Shown: positions 12,201 through 27,200 of the stretch, in pieces
Position numbering within the stretch: the first letter of the stretch is position 1
How the letters are laid out: the number at the start of each line of letters is the position of its first letter
Assembly (NCBI GenBank): GCA_905147135.1
Contig: LR990044.1
Coordinates: 20,839,622 to 20,903,621, forward strand
DNA length: 64,000 nucleotides
From: Blastobasis lacticolella
Taxonomy: Eukaryota; Arthropoda; Insecta; Lepidoptera; Blastobasidae
Reading direction: 5' to 3'
Translations under genes and position numbers: made by a program
Notes under the pieces: model-generated
What the model was told of the DNA's origin: nothing
Database searches by the model: none
The model's input: only the letters and a program-made list of their open reading frames with translations

Positions 12201-15200
12201 CTGTTTGGGCTTTTGGTATGGTGATTGTTGAGAGTCATTCGTTAAATTTGGTTCTCTTCAAAATGTAAAACTACTTAATTTTATCTAGTAGATATAGAGG
12301 TACTTTGTGCAGTCTTGGATTGAAACTTATTCCTGTGACTACAACAAATAAAAAACTACTAAAAAGCGTGAATAAAAATAAAAAGATTGTTGGTATTTTG
12401 TATATGTGCCAGTTAATACGAAAAGAAGAAAATGCAGAAAACAAAATTTAAAGAACAGCTCTAAATGTCGTGATGGTAGCAGAAGCGGTGCGCACTATCA
12501 TTCTACAACGTTTGCAATTCTGCCAACTTGGAAACTAAACTTGCGAAACAGCTAATGGCAACATGGATGACGTTACACTGACTTATGAACTCCCAACTGG
12601 AGTCCACGGTCCAAGTGGGGTCGTCCTTGCCTGTGGCCTTGGTGACCCTGGGCGGCTGGACCGGCTTGATCTTCGGCTTGGCACGAAGGGAGATCAGGTT
12701 GTCCACCGACGTCGACGTGTTTGGTGATGACGCTGTGTGTTAGGAAATGTGAAGGGTGTTTAGATAGAAATAATTAATTAGAGCTGATGACCAAAAAAGA
12801 CAAAAATATACAAGATCTAAAAAAATGTCTTGGACATATAAAATCTAATAGGTATACTAAAGAAAGAGGCCGTGTGGTGTCCGGCAGAGTAGAATAGCAC
12901 CAACCCCTTAGACTTGTGGGTGTCGTACAAGGCGACTAATATTTCCGAGGCAAAAGATCTAGAGTCTCCGTAGGCTGGAAAATGGGCAGCAGCGTTTTCC
13001 ATTGTAACATTTACAACACTGCGATCTCCAACCCGCCTGCCAAGCGTGGAGATTATGGCAATAGCCTTTCCTTTCGTGGGAGAGGCCCTAAGTCCTGCAG
13101 TGGACTGTTATGGGCTGTGATGATGATACTAAAGAAACTAGTATTGCGCTCTGTGCTCGGCCAGTGAATTTGGCCTCGAGAGTAAGTGCCAACATTTCCC
13201 CAAAAAATGGGGTATTAATTTAGTGTCAGGCAATTCCTGAAAACTGTTATGGGACGTTTAAGAAATGTTAATAATTGTATAAAAATTATAATACAGGGTG
13301 GCCAACTTGGAGGTATACAACTTTTTTTTGCCACCATTTTGTCTTGGTGGTAAATATGACAGTTGTTGCATGAATATTACTTTGTGTAGATACGGCAAAT
13401 TTATTATGGAGCGTTTTACGACGGAACAACGTATTATAATTATTAAAACGTTTTACTCAACCCAATCATGTATTGCGGAAACTCTGAGAAAATTGCGGCC
13501 AATTTTTGGTAGAAATAACTTACCTTCGCGGCTAACAATAGCTCGTTTAGTGAATAAATTTGAGCAGTATGGCATCATAACAGATAAAGCAGTTCCTCAT
13601 CGTGTCAGAAGGGCTCGTACAGAGCAGAATATCCAAATTGTTCGTCAAAGTGTAGCCGAACAACCCACATTGTCTACCAGGCGACGTTCTCAACAACTCG
13701 GAATTAAGAGGACTTCTCTACAGACAATTTTGAAGAAAGACCTTTGTTTGTTTCCATATAAGGTACAGATAACTCAAGAACTTCGGCCTCGAGACCATGA
13801 ACGCCGTCGTGATTACTGTAGTGCTATGCTAACCAAGCTGGAAAGAGTCCCAGACTTTCATCAGGAAATCATTATGAGTTTCGAAGCTCATTTCGACCTC
13901 AGCGGATTTGTTAATAAACAAAATGCTCGCTATTGGGGAGAAGAACAACCTTCTTTGATCCACGAACGACCACTGCATCCTCGTCGAGTAACAGTTTGGT
14001 GTGGAATTTGGTCAGGAGGGGTAGTTGGGCCTTATTTCTTTGAAGATGCTATGAGTGATGCTGTTACAGTGAATGGAGATCGGTACCGTGAGATGATTAT
14101 AAACTTTTTCTCGAACCAAGTGAATCAATTGGGCTTAGGAAACATGTGGTTTCAACAAGACGGGGCCACATGTCACACGGCACGAGCCACAATAGAAACA
14201 TTAAAAAGAATGTTTCCCGGTCGATTAATTTCGGGAAACGGCGACATTGATTGGCCCCCAAGATCGCCTGATTTAACAGCTCCTGACTTTTTTCTGTGGG
14301 GCTATCTAAAGGGACGTGTCTATGCTAACAGGCCAATGAACCTTCAGCAATTAAAACAAAATATTCGAGACACAGTCACTGAGATAACGCAGGAAATGTG
14401 TGAAAATGTGATGAAAAACGCGATGAAAAGGCTTCACATCTGCGATGCTGCTAGAGGTGGACATTTGTCTGACATTATTTTCCATGTTTAACTGCCGGCC
14501 CTAAATACTATATTTAACAAGGAATACTTGATATATTTTATATTTCATAGAATAAAATTACAAAACTAAAGTGTATACCTGTTATTTGGCCACCTTGTAG
14601 TAAATTTTTAATTGAGGAATCCCGTGAAGTAAAAAAAAGATGGTGTATAAAATTCAACTCTGCCCTACCGAACCCGTCAACGAACATTATTGTTTAGTAG
14701 ATAACACAAATACGACCAAATACTACTTACGTGACAGCTCCTCAATGCTATGCATGTCTCTCAGGGGGTAGTACGGGAGGTTTTGATTCGGTGGTTCGGA
14801 GTACCTTTGCGCCAGGCTCATGCCCACCCTGCTAAGCTTTCGTCTTTGGACTACCGGTAAACCAGCCTAGAAAAATAATAATTAGTTTTATTTTTTTATA
14901 CCACCAAGGTGGCAAACAAGCTTACGGCCTGCCTGATGGTAAGTAGTCACCGCAGCCGCAGTTATTGAAATGCTTTACGTTTCCACAAATATAAACAATA
15001 GCATTATCAGATTAAATAGAGGCTTTTGTATATTACGTGTTACTAAAACTCTTTATGTAAAGTATCCTTCAACTTACTTCTTTCAAAGTGTCCACGGGAT
15101 CAGCATAAAAGGGACTTCCAGCGTTGTCTTTTTCAGAGTCATCATCAATTGGCAGTTTCAAGCAATCATCTTCTAGTTTTACGGTCTCCATACTTTCAGC

Positions 15201-18200
15201 ACTACAGTTTTCACGATTTTTAAAGGCAGCCTCGATTTCTTCAGTCAGTTTTTTATTCATATTCATAGCAATATTTAAATTGTCAGGTCTCTTTGGTATT
15301 ATCTCTCCTCTGCTATTCGTTGTAGCGATAACTTCGTTAGATCCACTGAAGCTTTTCTTCAGAGATCCGTTTGACAGAGTTTTCTTATCATTCAGACTCT
15401 CAGTTGAATTTAGGAAATGGATGTTTTCTTTTTCTAGTATCGACTGGGTACTTTTAGCTGCGTTTAATTTGGCTGAAATATCAAAAATATTTTATAGTCT
15501 TGATATTTCAAAGTTTAAAAAAATTTACTTTCATTATCATATTATGATACTTACGTAGTGTATCAGGTAAAAGATCAGGCCTCTTGCTCTTCATAAAACC
15601 ATTGTTCTCATTTTCAGACTTTGGTGGTTTGAAGGAAGAGATATTATTACCTTCTGGTCCCCAGATATCTTCATAATCTGACACTTTGTCTATCAGCGAG
15701 CTTCTGCAGTACACGCCTGGAGATTCGAGAATATCTGATTCCTACAAATTAAGTCATTACATTAATCGGAGTCCTTAAAATAAAGAAATGAAAATAAATC
15801 ATTTATATCCCAAGTTTGGAACAACATTCAAAGTCCATATGACATGCGGTTAGTCATGATATAGAAACTTTAACATTTAGGCATAACCCCTACCTGGTAA
15901 TGTTTGGACTGCTTTCTTTGGGAGTGTCTACTCCGCCTCGATCTACCAGACGGTGTTGTGCTCGTGGTATTCGTACTTGGAGAGAGCACTTTGTCTCGAT
16001 CTTTACCCAACATTGGGGATACAAGAGACTGGTTAGACGTAGGTGAGAATACACTTTTGCCTGATACCGGTGAACTCCTTGATAGGGGCGAAAATAATTC
16101 GCTCTTGTTCGTCTGACTGAGAGGTGAGAAGACTCCGCTCTTGGAAGAAATGGTATCATTGGAGACAGGCGAATTTATTTGGCTAGTTGGCGAGAAAATG
16201 CCACTAGTTACGGAGCTAGTACCGTTTGGTGATACCAATTGGTTGGGAGAAAACGTGTTATTTTTACTTAAACTATTGTTTAATGGGTCGACTGATTCCG
16301 AAGTGTTTTGAGACGGCACCGGGGATCCCAGATCGTTGTTAAACTCTGTCTGTCTTTTGAAGCTCCCGTGCAAACTAGCTGTCATTCCATTGACACACTC
16401 CCCCTCTGGCGACATACGATGCATCATACTCTATACAGGAAAGGAATAAATGGGTTAGTTAATATATTGCGACCAGTGATATCGGAAATATTATAGCAAG
16501 CTGTTTCATTTCGTATGATGTCACACGAGGCATGTCATGCGGTAAACAATCATAAAATAAAATAACATACCCATGCAATAGCATAGTGATTCTCACCTGC
16601 GTGTCTTCGTTAGCGACGGGAGCAAATTGTTTCTCTGCATCAGATATGTGAAACACAGAGTCAGCGTTGTTATTGCTGATGGCGTTAGACGCAAGCGTTA
16701 GTTGCAGCCGTTCGGATTGGATGTCGTTTATTTGGTTGTGGAACTGCGTGTTATTGACATTGAACGTGACCGTCGTTGTGACAGTTATGTTTCCATTCTG
16801 CGAAGCCTTGTTAATAGGACTGAAAGCCTCAGACGTGGGACATAAGGCTTTGGAGAGAGGTGGTTTGGTCCAACGCGGGGGCGGTGGGGGCGGTGTTGTT
16901 TTAAAACTGTTCAATTGGGTGGGAGAATGGTTGCTGGTAGGGAACGAGTGGGGTTGTGTTATATGAGCCTGAAAACATGTGATGCGTTTATTAGACATCG
17001 ATTTGAAACCCACCATCAAAAGCTTTTTAGCAAAAAATGCGTCTTACCGTGCTGGACATTAGGTTCAGAGTATTTGGTGGAGTAGGTCTTGGTGCTCGTA
17101 TGAAGTTGGAACTGGGCTTTGCTGGCGGCGAAGGGGCGGTTCTGCCTTTGAATGTGCTGAGGTTCTGTTTCGGTGGGGAACCCGATGTTTCTATTGGGGA
17201 CATCTTTAGCACGACATTCTGATTCTTCTCCGGACTAAGGATATGCTCGCGGGGTATTGTTCCCGTACCTGAAATATTGAAAAAAACATGTGGTTTTAAT
17301 GTTTAATGACAATATTTTACAATTAGGAGGAAAGGTGGTAGCCTAATGGTTAATGATTCCTAAGCGAGACACATTTTACTAATAGCACGCTTTCTAAATG
17401 GCCTGCTCTACAACAGGTTAGTTTCTTAGGTTTAAGTGGTCTCTTGGTATTGAAAAAATATATATAGCGACTTCACGTTTAGTTAAATAATGACAACATG
17501 ACAAGATACAGTCTTCAGTTATCGTCATCATCCTAGCGATCAATCCCAATATCTACCAGCATACGTTTAATTCACGTGTAAATGCGAACGTTTTTAAGGA
17601 TGTATGTTTAGATAATTTTTACTACTTCACACAAAAACTAATTTGGCAGTAATATAGCGAATTTCAATGTGATTCCACGGTAATGGGTCTGGATCATTAT
17701 AACCGAATCTAAAGCAGACGAAGTCCCGTTAAAAGCTAGTATTAGATAAATCTGAACATCAACTTACTGGCATTGAAACTGCTAAGACTAGAAGCTGTGT
17801 CGGAAGGGGTGACCGCCATGGGCACGACTCCATTGGCCGCTTGAGAGGGAGACACCATGTTTTGAGGGTTGTTCTTCGGATGCGCCATGGGGTAGCCCCA
17901 GAACTCCTGGCCTAGGAGAGCTAGGGAGCTGAGCTGCTGCCGACTCTTGGCGTCACGGAGAGGTCGTGGTAACTGCAGCTGCACTGGTAACTCGTCACTG
18001 AAGGAAATAAGAAAGGAGGTTATGTCATGTTACATGAATATTAGATGCTGGTAAGCGATTATTACCGGCTAATAGTTTTGTAACTGATAACAAAGTAGTT
18101 GTTCTTCAAAGCCAGAATGAACAGACAGTTTCTAGACAGGCATGCTTCGTCACTATTCCCATCAGGTGAAATGGCGATTGAATGGATGCCTTGTATTATA

Positions 18201-21200
18201 GAAAGTACAAAAATAGTTTAAATTTATAAGAGTAATTAAGTAATTTGTATTCTATAGTATTAAGTAATGTGTGTATATATTACAAAGTAACTTGAAATCT
18301 AAATGTTTGAATTGTGGATCTTGGGTAGATGAATGAAAATGAAAATGAATGAAAAAGTATTTATTGAATGAGGATTACGTTAATTAATCTCTTTTCAAAA
18401 GTCTAAAATCTAACGGAAAACAAAGGGAAGTAAAGCGAGCTCATCCAGGTAGGGGGCGACGCATGCAGACCGATCAGCGCGTACGATGTTATGCGTAAAA
18501 GTTATTGCTTTTAATCAGGGGGGCGCGCTGCGATATCTCGAATTCAAATTAGCTCTAGCCATAAAATATCTATGTCTATTGTAGCCTAAAAACTTATTCT
18601 CACCGATAATCGACAATCCTAATGTTGAATATCATTTTCAGTGACTTTTTGTAATACAGATTTGTGTCTAGATTTGTTATGTTATGTCGAATTCAGAATG
18701 TCGTATTGTTTTATTTATCGTTGTTTTATACCACAACGGTGGCAAACAATCATACGGACGGCCTGATGGTAAGTAGTCACCGCAGCCTAAGTATGGACGT
18801 TTGCAATATCAGGGATATCACTCACGTCACTCACTTGTCTCTTAAGTTAGAAACACTTTTCTCATCACTCACCAACACTGGCAGTAATGCGCGATCAGCT
18901 CCGGTATGTTATCGAAGCGGTTATGTGAGGTCTCCAGCCCGATCCTGCCTCCAGAAGCCTGGATGAGGTAGTGCTCGATGTAGGGCCCCTTGTCAGCTGG
19001 GAGGCGGACGCTGATTGCCATCGTCTCTGGCTGACTCGACTGGCGGACCACGAAGTTCTGGAAAGGAGTTGGCGATCGTCAGATATTCTATGGTATTTTT
19101 TCTTCCTTCTTTACTGTTGAGTTAAAAAGTGTGAAGTAAGGACATTGTCGTTCATACATTTTGTACAATGCCAATGACAACGGTTGCCAAATTGGCACGG
19201 TCGTGCGACCATGGTAATACGACGGACGTATCCCGACCAATAGGTGACCTAAAACCGCCCGTCGCACAAACATGATCACACGACCGTTGCCAATTAGGAC
19301 AGCGCCTAAGAAAGATATGAAGAAGAACACGATGAGGTAAAAAATTGTTTGCCTCTTAAGGTGACGAGGCGTGCCTTAAACATCGTTAGGAAACCTGCAC
19401 ATTCAGGCGACTGAAAGTGTGACCATGATCCAATATGGTCAGGTTTACCTGTTAACAGGGTCACGGAGGTCACTTGGCTGTTGCTCTCCAGTATACCTTA
19501 ACTGCCAAATCCTGGACCAGTCAAGTCAGGGTAGACCCCGGGCCATCGAACGCAAGTGCACAACCGATATATGGGCGTCCAGCCATCATTATTGGTATTG
19601 ATAAAGGTGTATTATTAACCCATGTATGAGTGTGGTTCATTTCGCAATTTTTTCACCAGTTGTCGTCCATTGTTTTATCCTATGAGGGTTAGATCCTCCC
19701 ACTTACCCCTTCCTCCTTCCCCTGCAGCAGATGGAAAGCACCAGCCCTCTGGATCCCTGGCAGGAACCACACCGGATGCGTCCTGATCAACCGTTCCAGG
19801 GTCCCGATGACGCAGGGAGGCTGCTCCTCGGAAGAGGAGCCTGAGGATCCGACGGAGGAGCAGTCCCCGCGGGCACCGTCTGAAGATAGGCTTTCGCGGC
19901 TCTGAAAGAAGCGAGATGATGGAGGTTAGTTTTGAGCTGGAATGGATCAGATTTCAATCAAAAACAAACATAAAGAGCACATTCCACCACTATTTAAAGG
20001 TACAATGCTAGAAGAGTAGTTTTCTTCATATCTTGAGAGATCATGAAAAGTATGATACTAAGGTAGTAACAAATTAAAGTTGATCTGATTTAGGTTTGAA
20101 CTATGAAATTATTGAACAATTTTCAAAAATTCTATTGATGATAGGAAATATGATGATATTGTTAGGTTTAATCTCGGAAATATTGAAAGTTGCAAAATAA
20201 GGTTCCAAATAGTCTCCTCATCTTAATGTCAATGTGTGAAACAAAGCGCCAAATAACAGTCTAAAGTTCAAATAGTTTATATTCATTAACCTAATGTAGT
20301 TTTATAGGTAACAATTGTTTAATTGTAGACAGTTGACACTTTGTGTTGTGCATTCAGGATGGAACTCCATTTTATTAAGATTATAGATTAGTGGAACTAG
20401 TGTATAAAAGTGTTTCAATCTAGGTACTTATAATAATTTAAAACACTCCACATTGTTCTATCAAGCACTATATTAAACTTCACGATACACGTTCATATAT
20501 CTTCATGTTTGTACAAAATTTAATATGTCTGCCTGAACAAATTAACTGCCCGGCAAACACAAAATAATTAGCGGACCTCATAAAAGGCATATACGAAACC
20601 AACCCTTTACTCTTTTCACCATATAAACATTGCGGTCGCAAAATAATGCCTCCATTTAGCTGAGGTAAAGTGAAAGCGGGCCTAATTAGGGGTCCATATA
20701 GTCTGATGGCCCTTTATACGTGTTGGATGTGTGGGGTGGCTTAAGGGCTCAAACAACCCTTGTCTCAGACCAGCTTAGAGACGGGCTGTAGCGAAAGGAT
20801 TGTGGCGACATATTAAAGGTTGGGAATTCTTATGTTCACTCCTTTCACGAAAATGACGGTTCAGTTATCAAGGAATTGGATTTGATTTTGATTTTGGATT
20901 TGTGGTCTTCGACGATTTAGGTAACTATCATAGACAAAGAAATCATAACAATATTCTTATTTTGATTTCTGTGGCTATAGATAAACATAATTCCCTACGT
21001 ATTATTGTATAAACTCACAAGCGACGCAACGTTAATACAGTCATGTCTAAAGAACGCGAAGTAAGTATGAAACAAGTAATTCACTACATATTGTTTTTGA
21101 TATATTTGTGGAGCACATCTCTTGTTCGTGAAGCCTATCAAAGATGGCTATAGAAGGTAGGGTTTATTAATAAAATCAAACCTCAAGTTAGCGAGGCAAG

Positions 21201-24200
21201 GGTGGCATCAATGGGGGATTGACCGAAAGCCGATTAAAAAGAAGTTTATTAGACACGATCCTCAAAATAAATCAAAACAAGACTGTTAGATGTATAAAAA
21301 TGTAGACATTTTGCGGTTTTTTTTTCAGAAGAAAACTATATTTTCACCAAACACCTTTCCGGGTAACTTTGGTTCCACAAATTCAATACTTGAGAATCCT
21401 TTGGAGAACCACCATATAGTGGGGCATGTCGAACTAAACTTTTCATTTTTTAAAGTAGCTGTCTGAAAATTCCCCAATCGACCAGTTTCTTTGCTGTAGA
21501 TTCCGAAGCTCACTAAGATTCGATGTGAGAAATTGAAGAGTAGATGGTAATCCTACCGCTACTGGGCCACTTGCAAATTAGTACCATAGCAAAAGCATTA
21601 ATACGAATCAACAATTTTAACGCAGTACACCACCGCCACATAACTCCCGCTCACATTCAGGCTTACAATGCGGCTTTAGGTGTTCCACAAAGCTATAAAG
21701 ATTAATTTTGCAGTACGTTTCACGGGGCCACTTCGTTGGATAGTGAAATAGTTATGTTTATAGCCCCATTTGGGTAAGAGGGTCCTAGAATAAAACTAAC
21801 TTGTGTTATAATGATGGTGCTGGTGTGGAAGGTAAACGTATTAATGGGTGATAAATTTTAGTGCCGTCTCCTTTGGGAGAAAGAATGTGTTTCGTTAATT
21901 ATCTGTGATAATCATCATTATCAGCACATCCAAAATCTCCACACTTGGCAGGCGGGTTGAAGATCGCATGTAACTTTTTTCTCAACGGCCTTCTCATGCA
22001 TCTTCATTCGCAATTCTGCATGCGAAATTACTTTACGTTTGAGGTATATGGCTCTTTGCAAGACTTTGTGACGTCTACTCTAACATATACTCGTAGTTTG
22101 GTGTATCCTACTTCGTAACGTAAAAGTAACGTTTGAATGGGTAAAAAAGATATTTAAAACAATTTTAACAATAATTTTATAGTGTAATCTATTTTGTTTT
22201 TGTGTATGTATTGAGTTTTGTATTGTATGTATATCCCAGATTATCAAGTACGAAATTCCATGTCGATCCCGCAGGAATACGGGACGAGTACGGTATACGG
22301 ACAAAATTGCAGGCAATAGCTGAACTCCTCGAATTTCTCTCGAAGGCAAGAATTTATTTTTAAGACCTAAGCATGGGATGCTGATGCTGATATTTTTTTA
22401 TTAATAAATGGTTACACAGACCCGTTACGCTTAAGAAACGAGGTTACTTTCAAAGGTATCGAAGAAAAATAGGCGGTTTCAGATTTCCTTTGTAACATTC
22501 GAACCTTGCGGGACGCCAGATTGTGGCCATATGCGACGAATTCCAAAGTTTGCCTTCAAAAAGAGAGGAGGCTTTGTGCACAGACTCGGAAATATTATTA
22601 CGTCCAACCCGCAAAAGGATCGCATACCGCTGGAGGGTGAGCGGATTTTTGAACTAGTGATGGGAAAACTTTGGAAAATATACTCTGGCCAAGGCCAATT
22701 TTTTATCGATAAAGAAATATCGGTTTTTTTGAAAAATATCTTGCGTCAACTGTTTAAAGTACCAGTTTGGTCTGCGACGACGTGAAATAGGGTTTTATTA
22801 GTAAATATTTTATTGAAAATACTAAGGTTTGGTCCTGTCATCGTATTTCATCATAAAATAATACCAAAAAGCATGTGACAATTTACATGTACCTACAGTA
22901 ATTAAAAGGACTCTTTTCTGAGTTATGCACATTAATTGAATGCTAACCGATGCTCTTACATCGTGATGAAACCTGCAGTCAAGCGACTGAATGTGTAACC
23001 ATGATCCAAACTGGTCAGATTTCCCTGTTTACAGGGTCACGGAGGTCAGGTGGCAGTCGCTTTACTGTAATTACCTGTTATGCCAAATCCTTGATCATGA
23101 TAGCCCTCGCACGAGAGCACAACCGAGACATTAACGTCAAGATGACCAGTGATATTAAAAGTAAGGCACATAAGTATTTCTTGAAATAGTACATAACGTT
23201 TGTATTTGTCTTCTACTTAAGATAGTTAAGACTCATAATGTATGTATTTACCATCATGTTAACAAGAAACATGCCCAACTCCAGTTGAAAGCCTAGGAGA
23301 CCATACACAAGATCCACCTATCGTTGCCCATCACTATTTATCCGCATTCATTCATGCTCACACTATTTTTAGTCATATTATTACATATTTCTTGTTGTTT
23401 ATACGAAATAAGATATCCCTTTGCGGTCGTTGCACCCAGATAACTTCTGATAGAGGCTTAAGATAAGGACATAGAGAAAAAATATGGAGGCAGTGGCCGT
23501 CCAATTTCGCAGCCATATTTCTATGTAAATAGCTTTGGCGAAATGTGAACATTTGGCCACTGAAGGGGGTTTTACAATGCTTCGTTGGCAAGTTGGGTTG
23601 TACATTGGCCAAATGTTAAATCTTGTTCGCAATAAAAGTTGTGTGGACTCTGTTGATATTGATAAAAGTAGAAGAAAAATGTAGCATGCCGGTATCGTAA
23701 CACTTACTAATCGGATAGGATAGTATAAAATATGGGAAAATAATCATGAGAAGATCTTCTGATTCTTCTCGCTTAGTACGCGTCCATTTCGGTTTAATGT
23801 GTAAAAGTCCTTAAAGTTCTAAACTCCTTAATAATATGGCAACAATTACCTGTAAGTTATTATAGCCCTCAATGTGACGCACCTTCTGAATGTTCGTTCC
23901 ATGAAACCTCACTATTACCGCTTTCTATTTATTAAGTGCTGCAACTAAGTATGCAACTAAACCGCCATTAAATTATTTATTCATTTATTGGAGTACCAAC
24001 AGCTATATAAAACATAATACACTTACAGATTTAGAGCTAATTTTTCAATCCTCAGGTAAAATTTATCTGCCCAATAAAGTAATATACTGCCAAATTAAAG
24101 CAAACTATAATACTTCACTTATTTAAGCAGTAATGTCAATTTTATTTTAGTCGTACAATAACTTATAAGACTGATATGTTTTATCTGAGGATTGAAAAAT

Positions 24201-27200
24201 CGGCACTTAATAGAATAAGATAATGAGTCAATAGATAAACACTTTAATGCTCATACAAAACATAATGCAACTAGTACATACAGTTAAAATCAGTTGATTA
24301 CAGGAATTAATAGAATTGCAGGACGGGTTTTATTAATGGCTTTAGTTATTGCTCTGTCAGTGCTTGGTTTGTATACTGATAGATAACGTCTCCTTGAATA
24401 GTAAAACCTATAACCATTTTATTATCTAAACGCCAAAAAGCAAAGCCATTAAAATTTAAAACGCACACGACGCTTTCGATGCATATTTTCTGTTTACCAT
24501 TCATCGTTGCTGTCGCGTCGTGAATTAATTTGCGGCAATCCGCTCAATATTAATGGGCTGGTCTCCCCAACCGATTTGCGGCCACTAACGAATTTGAATT
24601 TGTAAACATTTGTCTTTATTACATCCGAAATTTTCATTAAAATTTATGCCGTGATTAATTTCGAATGAGAGGTTTGTCAGGAGCGTAGAAAGTGGAATAA
24701 TATGGTCTCTGGCTATCCCTACTAGGGAAAAACGCGTGACGTTATGAAGGTATACATGTAATTAATTTTGAATATGGGCAAATTAAATCCCCCGTTCCGC
24801 CATCGGGAGACGCGATCCTTATGTCGTGGATCTTCCAGCTATCCGCACGAGCCGCTTTGGCTTGACCTTTATAATGCGTACGGCTAAGGACTGGAACGCG
24901 TTGCCTACGAGTGTGATCCCTCCGAGGCTAGAGTTAATAGGCTGTTCCATCGTCACTTACCAACAGGTAAGATGGCGGTCTAATGCCTGTCTTGTATTCA
25001 TAAGTAATATAAAAAAAAAAATCAAGAAATATTTCTATCGTTTAAGTAACAACATCAAGCTCTAAGATTTTTTCTTGGAGTATGTTTTTACCTCCGATTG
25101 TCTAAGTTAAATTCATTAACTGATTTATTATTTGGAACTAGCAATAGGTTAAACTAAGCGTTAATTTTTCTTTTTTAATGTGTGCAATTTTGTGCAACAA
25201 TTTTCAAATTTTCCCTAAATACGGACTTCGTTTTACTGTATACTGATTTGTATGACTTTATGATACTTTCCTTCAACTTCACAGCACACATACTTTCATT
25301 TTTATAATCACCAGTCTAGAAGTCTAGAAAAAGGAAAGTATCATATCCAGACCAGATTTCACTTAGCTTTGAGATTGAGATGTCATTTGCAAGCGACTGC
25401 AGGAAAATTGCGTGAGCTAATGGTGGGCTCTCTCCACCGTAATTGGCATAATGTTTAGTCTATGATCTATATCTAGATAGGTTTTATGTTCTGTTTTATG
25501 TTATGTTGTGTGTATAAACTGCAATTGTCTGGAATTATCAGCTTTTTGTGTTGCAATTGCTTCGAGTTACATAAAATCTAATTATCAGTTCTTTTCTGAC
25601 GACCTGAGTGGTTCAGTGGTCAACATGCCAACATTTGTCCTAAATATTTATTTATTATTTATTTTCTATTTAGAGGATATAACATAACTAACCTTGTAGA
25701 ATACTTAACACTTATTGTAACTTAATTGTTATCACTCGCAATTAAATATAAAGTTTATTTAAGTTTGTCTTAGTATTCTGGCATAATCGATACACTATTA
25801 AGCCTTACGCATCCTCCTCACATTTCTTGGAGAGAGTCCATCTATCACGCTTACCCATTAATCCATTACATTCCCGAATATCATTGGCCTAGTGTGGCTT
25901 GGCGGATTTCCCACAGAGTTCTTTTCACCTTCCTTCATTTCGTATGTTATATCTGGTAATTGGGATTGACATATTTGTCTTTCTTAACTAAGATTTGAGG
26001 TACAATATGGTATCGTGACCAGCGGGGTTATTGGCTAACTCAGTTGACAACTGTATTTGACACTAGAAAATTCTACACCACGTCATCTACGTTGAAAACT
26101 GGCAATAGCGTCTACCAAATTAGAGTAGTGTCAGATTTTTTTATGTCAAATTCAGTTGTCCACTGAGATAGCCGATAGGCCCTCAGGTCCCAGATCCCAG
26201 ATCTGGAATGGACAGTGGTAAATGCAGATTTAACACCATAGACCAAAATGAAGCAGTAACAGCGCATTCCTATTGGATCATATGATCCATTCGCAATGTC
26301 ATCGGATCACAGTGCAGCAACCAACGAGTGTGACAGCTAGTATCAGTCAGTTTATTTCCCGAAACAGTCTGATCGAACATCATCATTTCCACGCCAATAC
26401 TCAACTCACAGTGGCTTCCACATTCGAATAATTCTTCACAAACCCAATAACGCGAGCAAACAAAACGTATAGGGCTTAATTTATCACTGGAATAACTACC
26501 GAAATGAGGCGGAATGGTTCGATTGGCCGTTTGTACCGGATTTATGCCGACGCCGCACTCCTATTGGAGGTATAAATAAAAAAGCGTCGCCAAGCGCTGT
26601 TATTGGTCCATAAATTAATAGTGGGAGTTAAACAAGCAAACTGGCGCTGAATTTTGCATGTGATAGGGATGAGGATGGAGTGCGAGTCGAAAGGGACCAA
26701 GACCGGTTTGGTAATTGTACTCGAAATTTTAATTTGTTATTTGGATATGTATAGCTAACACCAATAATATATTAGTGATTAAGTTTCTGCTGGCTTGCTG
26801 AGACAAAGCTGATCTACGAAGCCGTGCTAGCCGATGTGCACTATTTACCCCCGATATCGAGTAAGTGTTAGGTATAAAATTGTACCGGTCTGCCCAATAG
26901 ATATTCCACGTATGGGTTTATTCCACGCCCTAACAACATTAGTCATTAATATATTATAATCTAAACTATGAAAACTTATCGCTGAATAGCATATGAAATG
27001 TTATTTAAAAAAAGCTACAGTTAGAGGTAGCGTAGCATTTTCAAAGTACATTTTGCATGTTGTACAAAAGTATGGACTGAATTTGTGTATTTATTATATT
27101 AGCACACATTACATCAATAATGATTGGCAGACTGAAAATCCCTGACTCAACCATGCAGAAAGCATGCATTAATTCAGTAGTTATAAAATCGAACTTCAGT

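Noticed and set aside
15124..15558. 144-codon hydrophobic plus frame resembling a membrane protein
   Set aside because: Antisense of sprint exon (i) plus intron; hydrophobicity is a by-product of the Lys/Glu/Asp-rich sense strand.
16667..16966. 99-codon plus frame
   Set aside because: Antisense of the proline-tract exon; the Gly run is the complement of the poly-proline codons.
22531..22785. 84-codon frame rich in Lys/Arg/Phe
   Set aside because: Composition matches AT-rich random frames; no motif or second exon.
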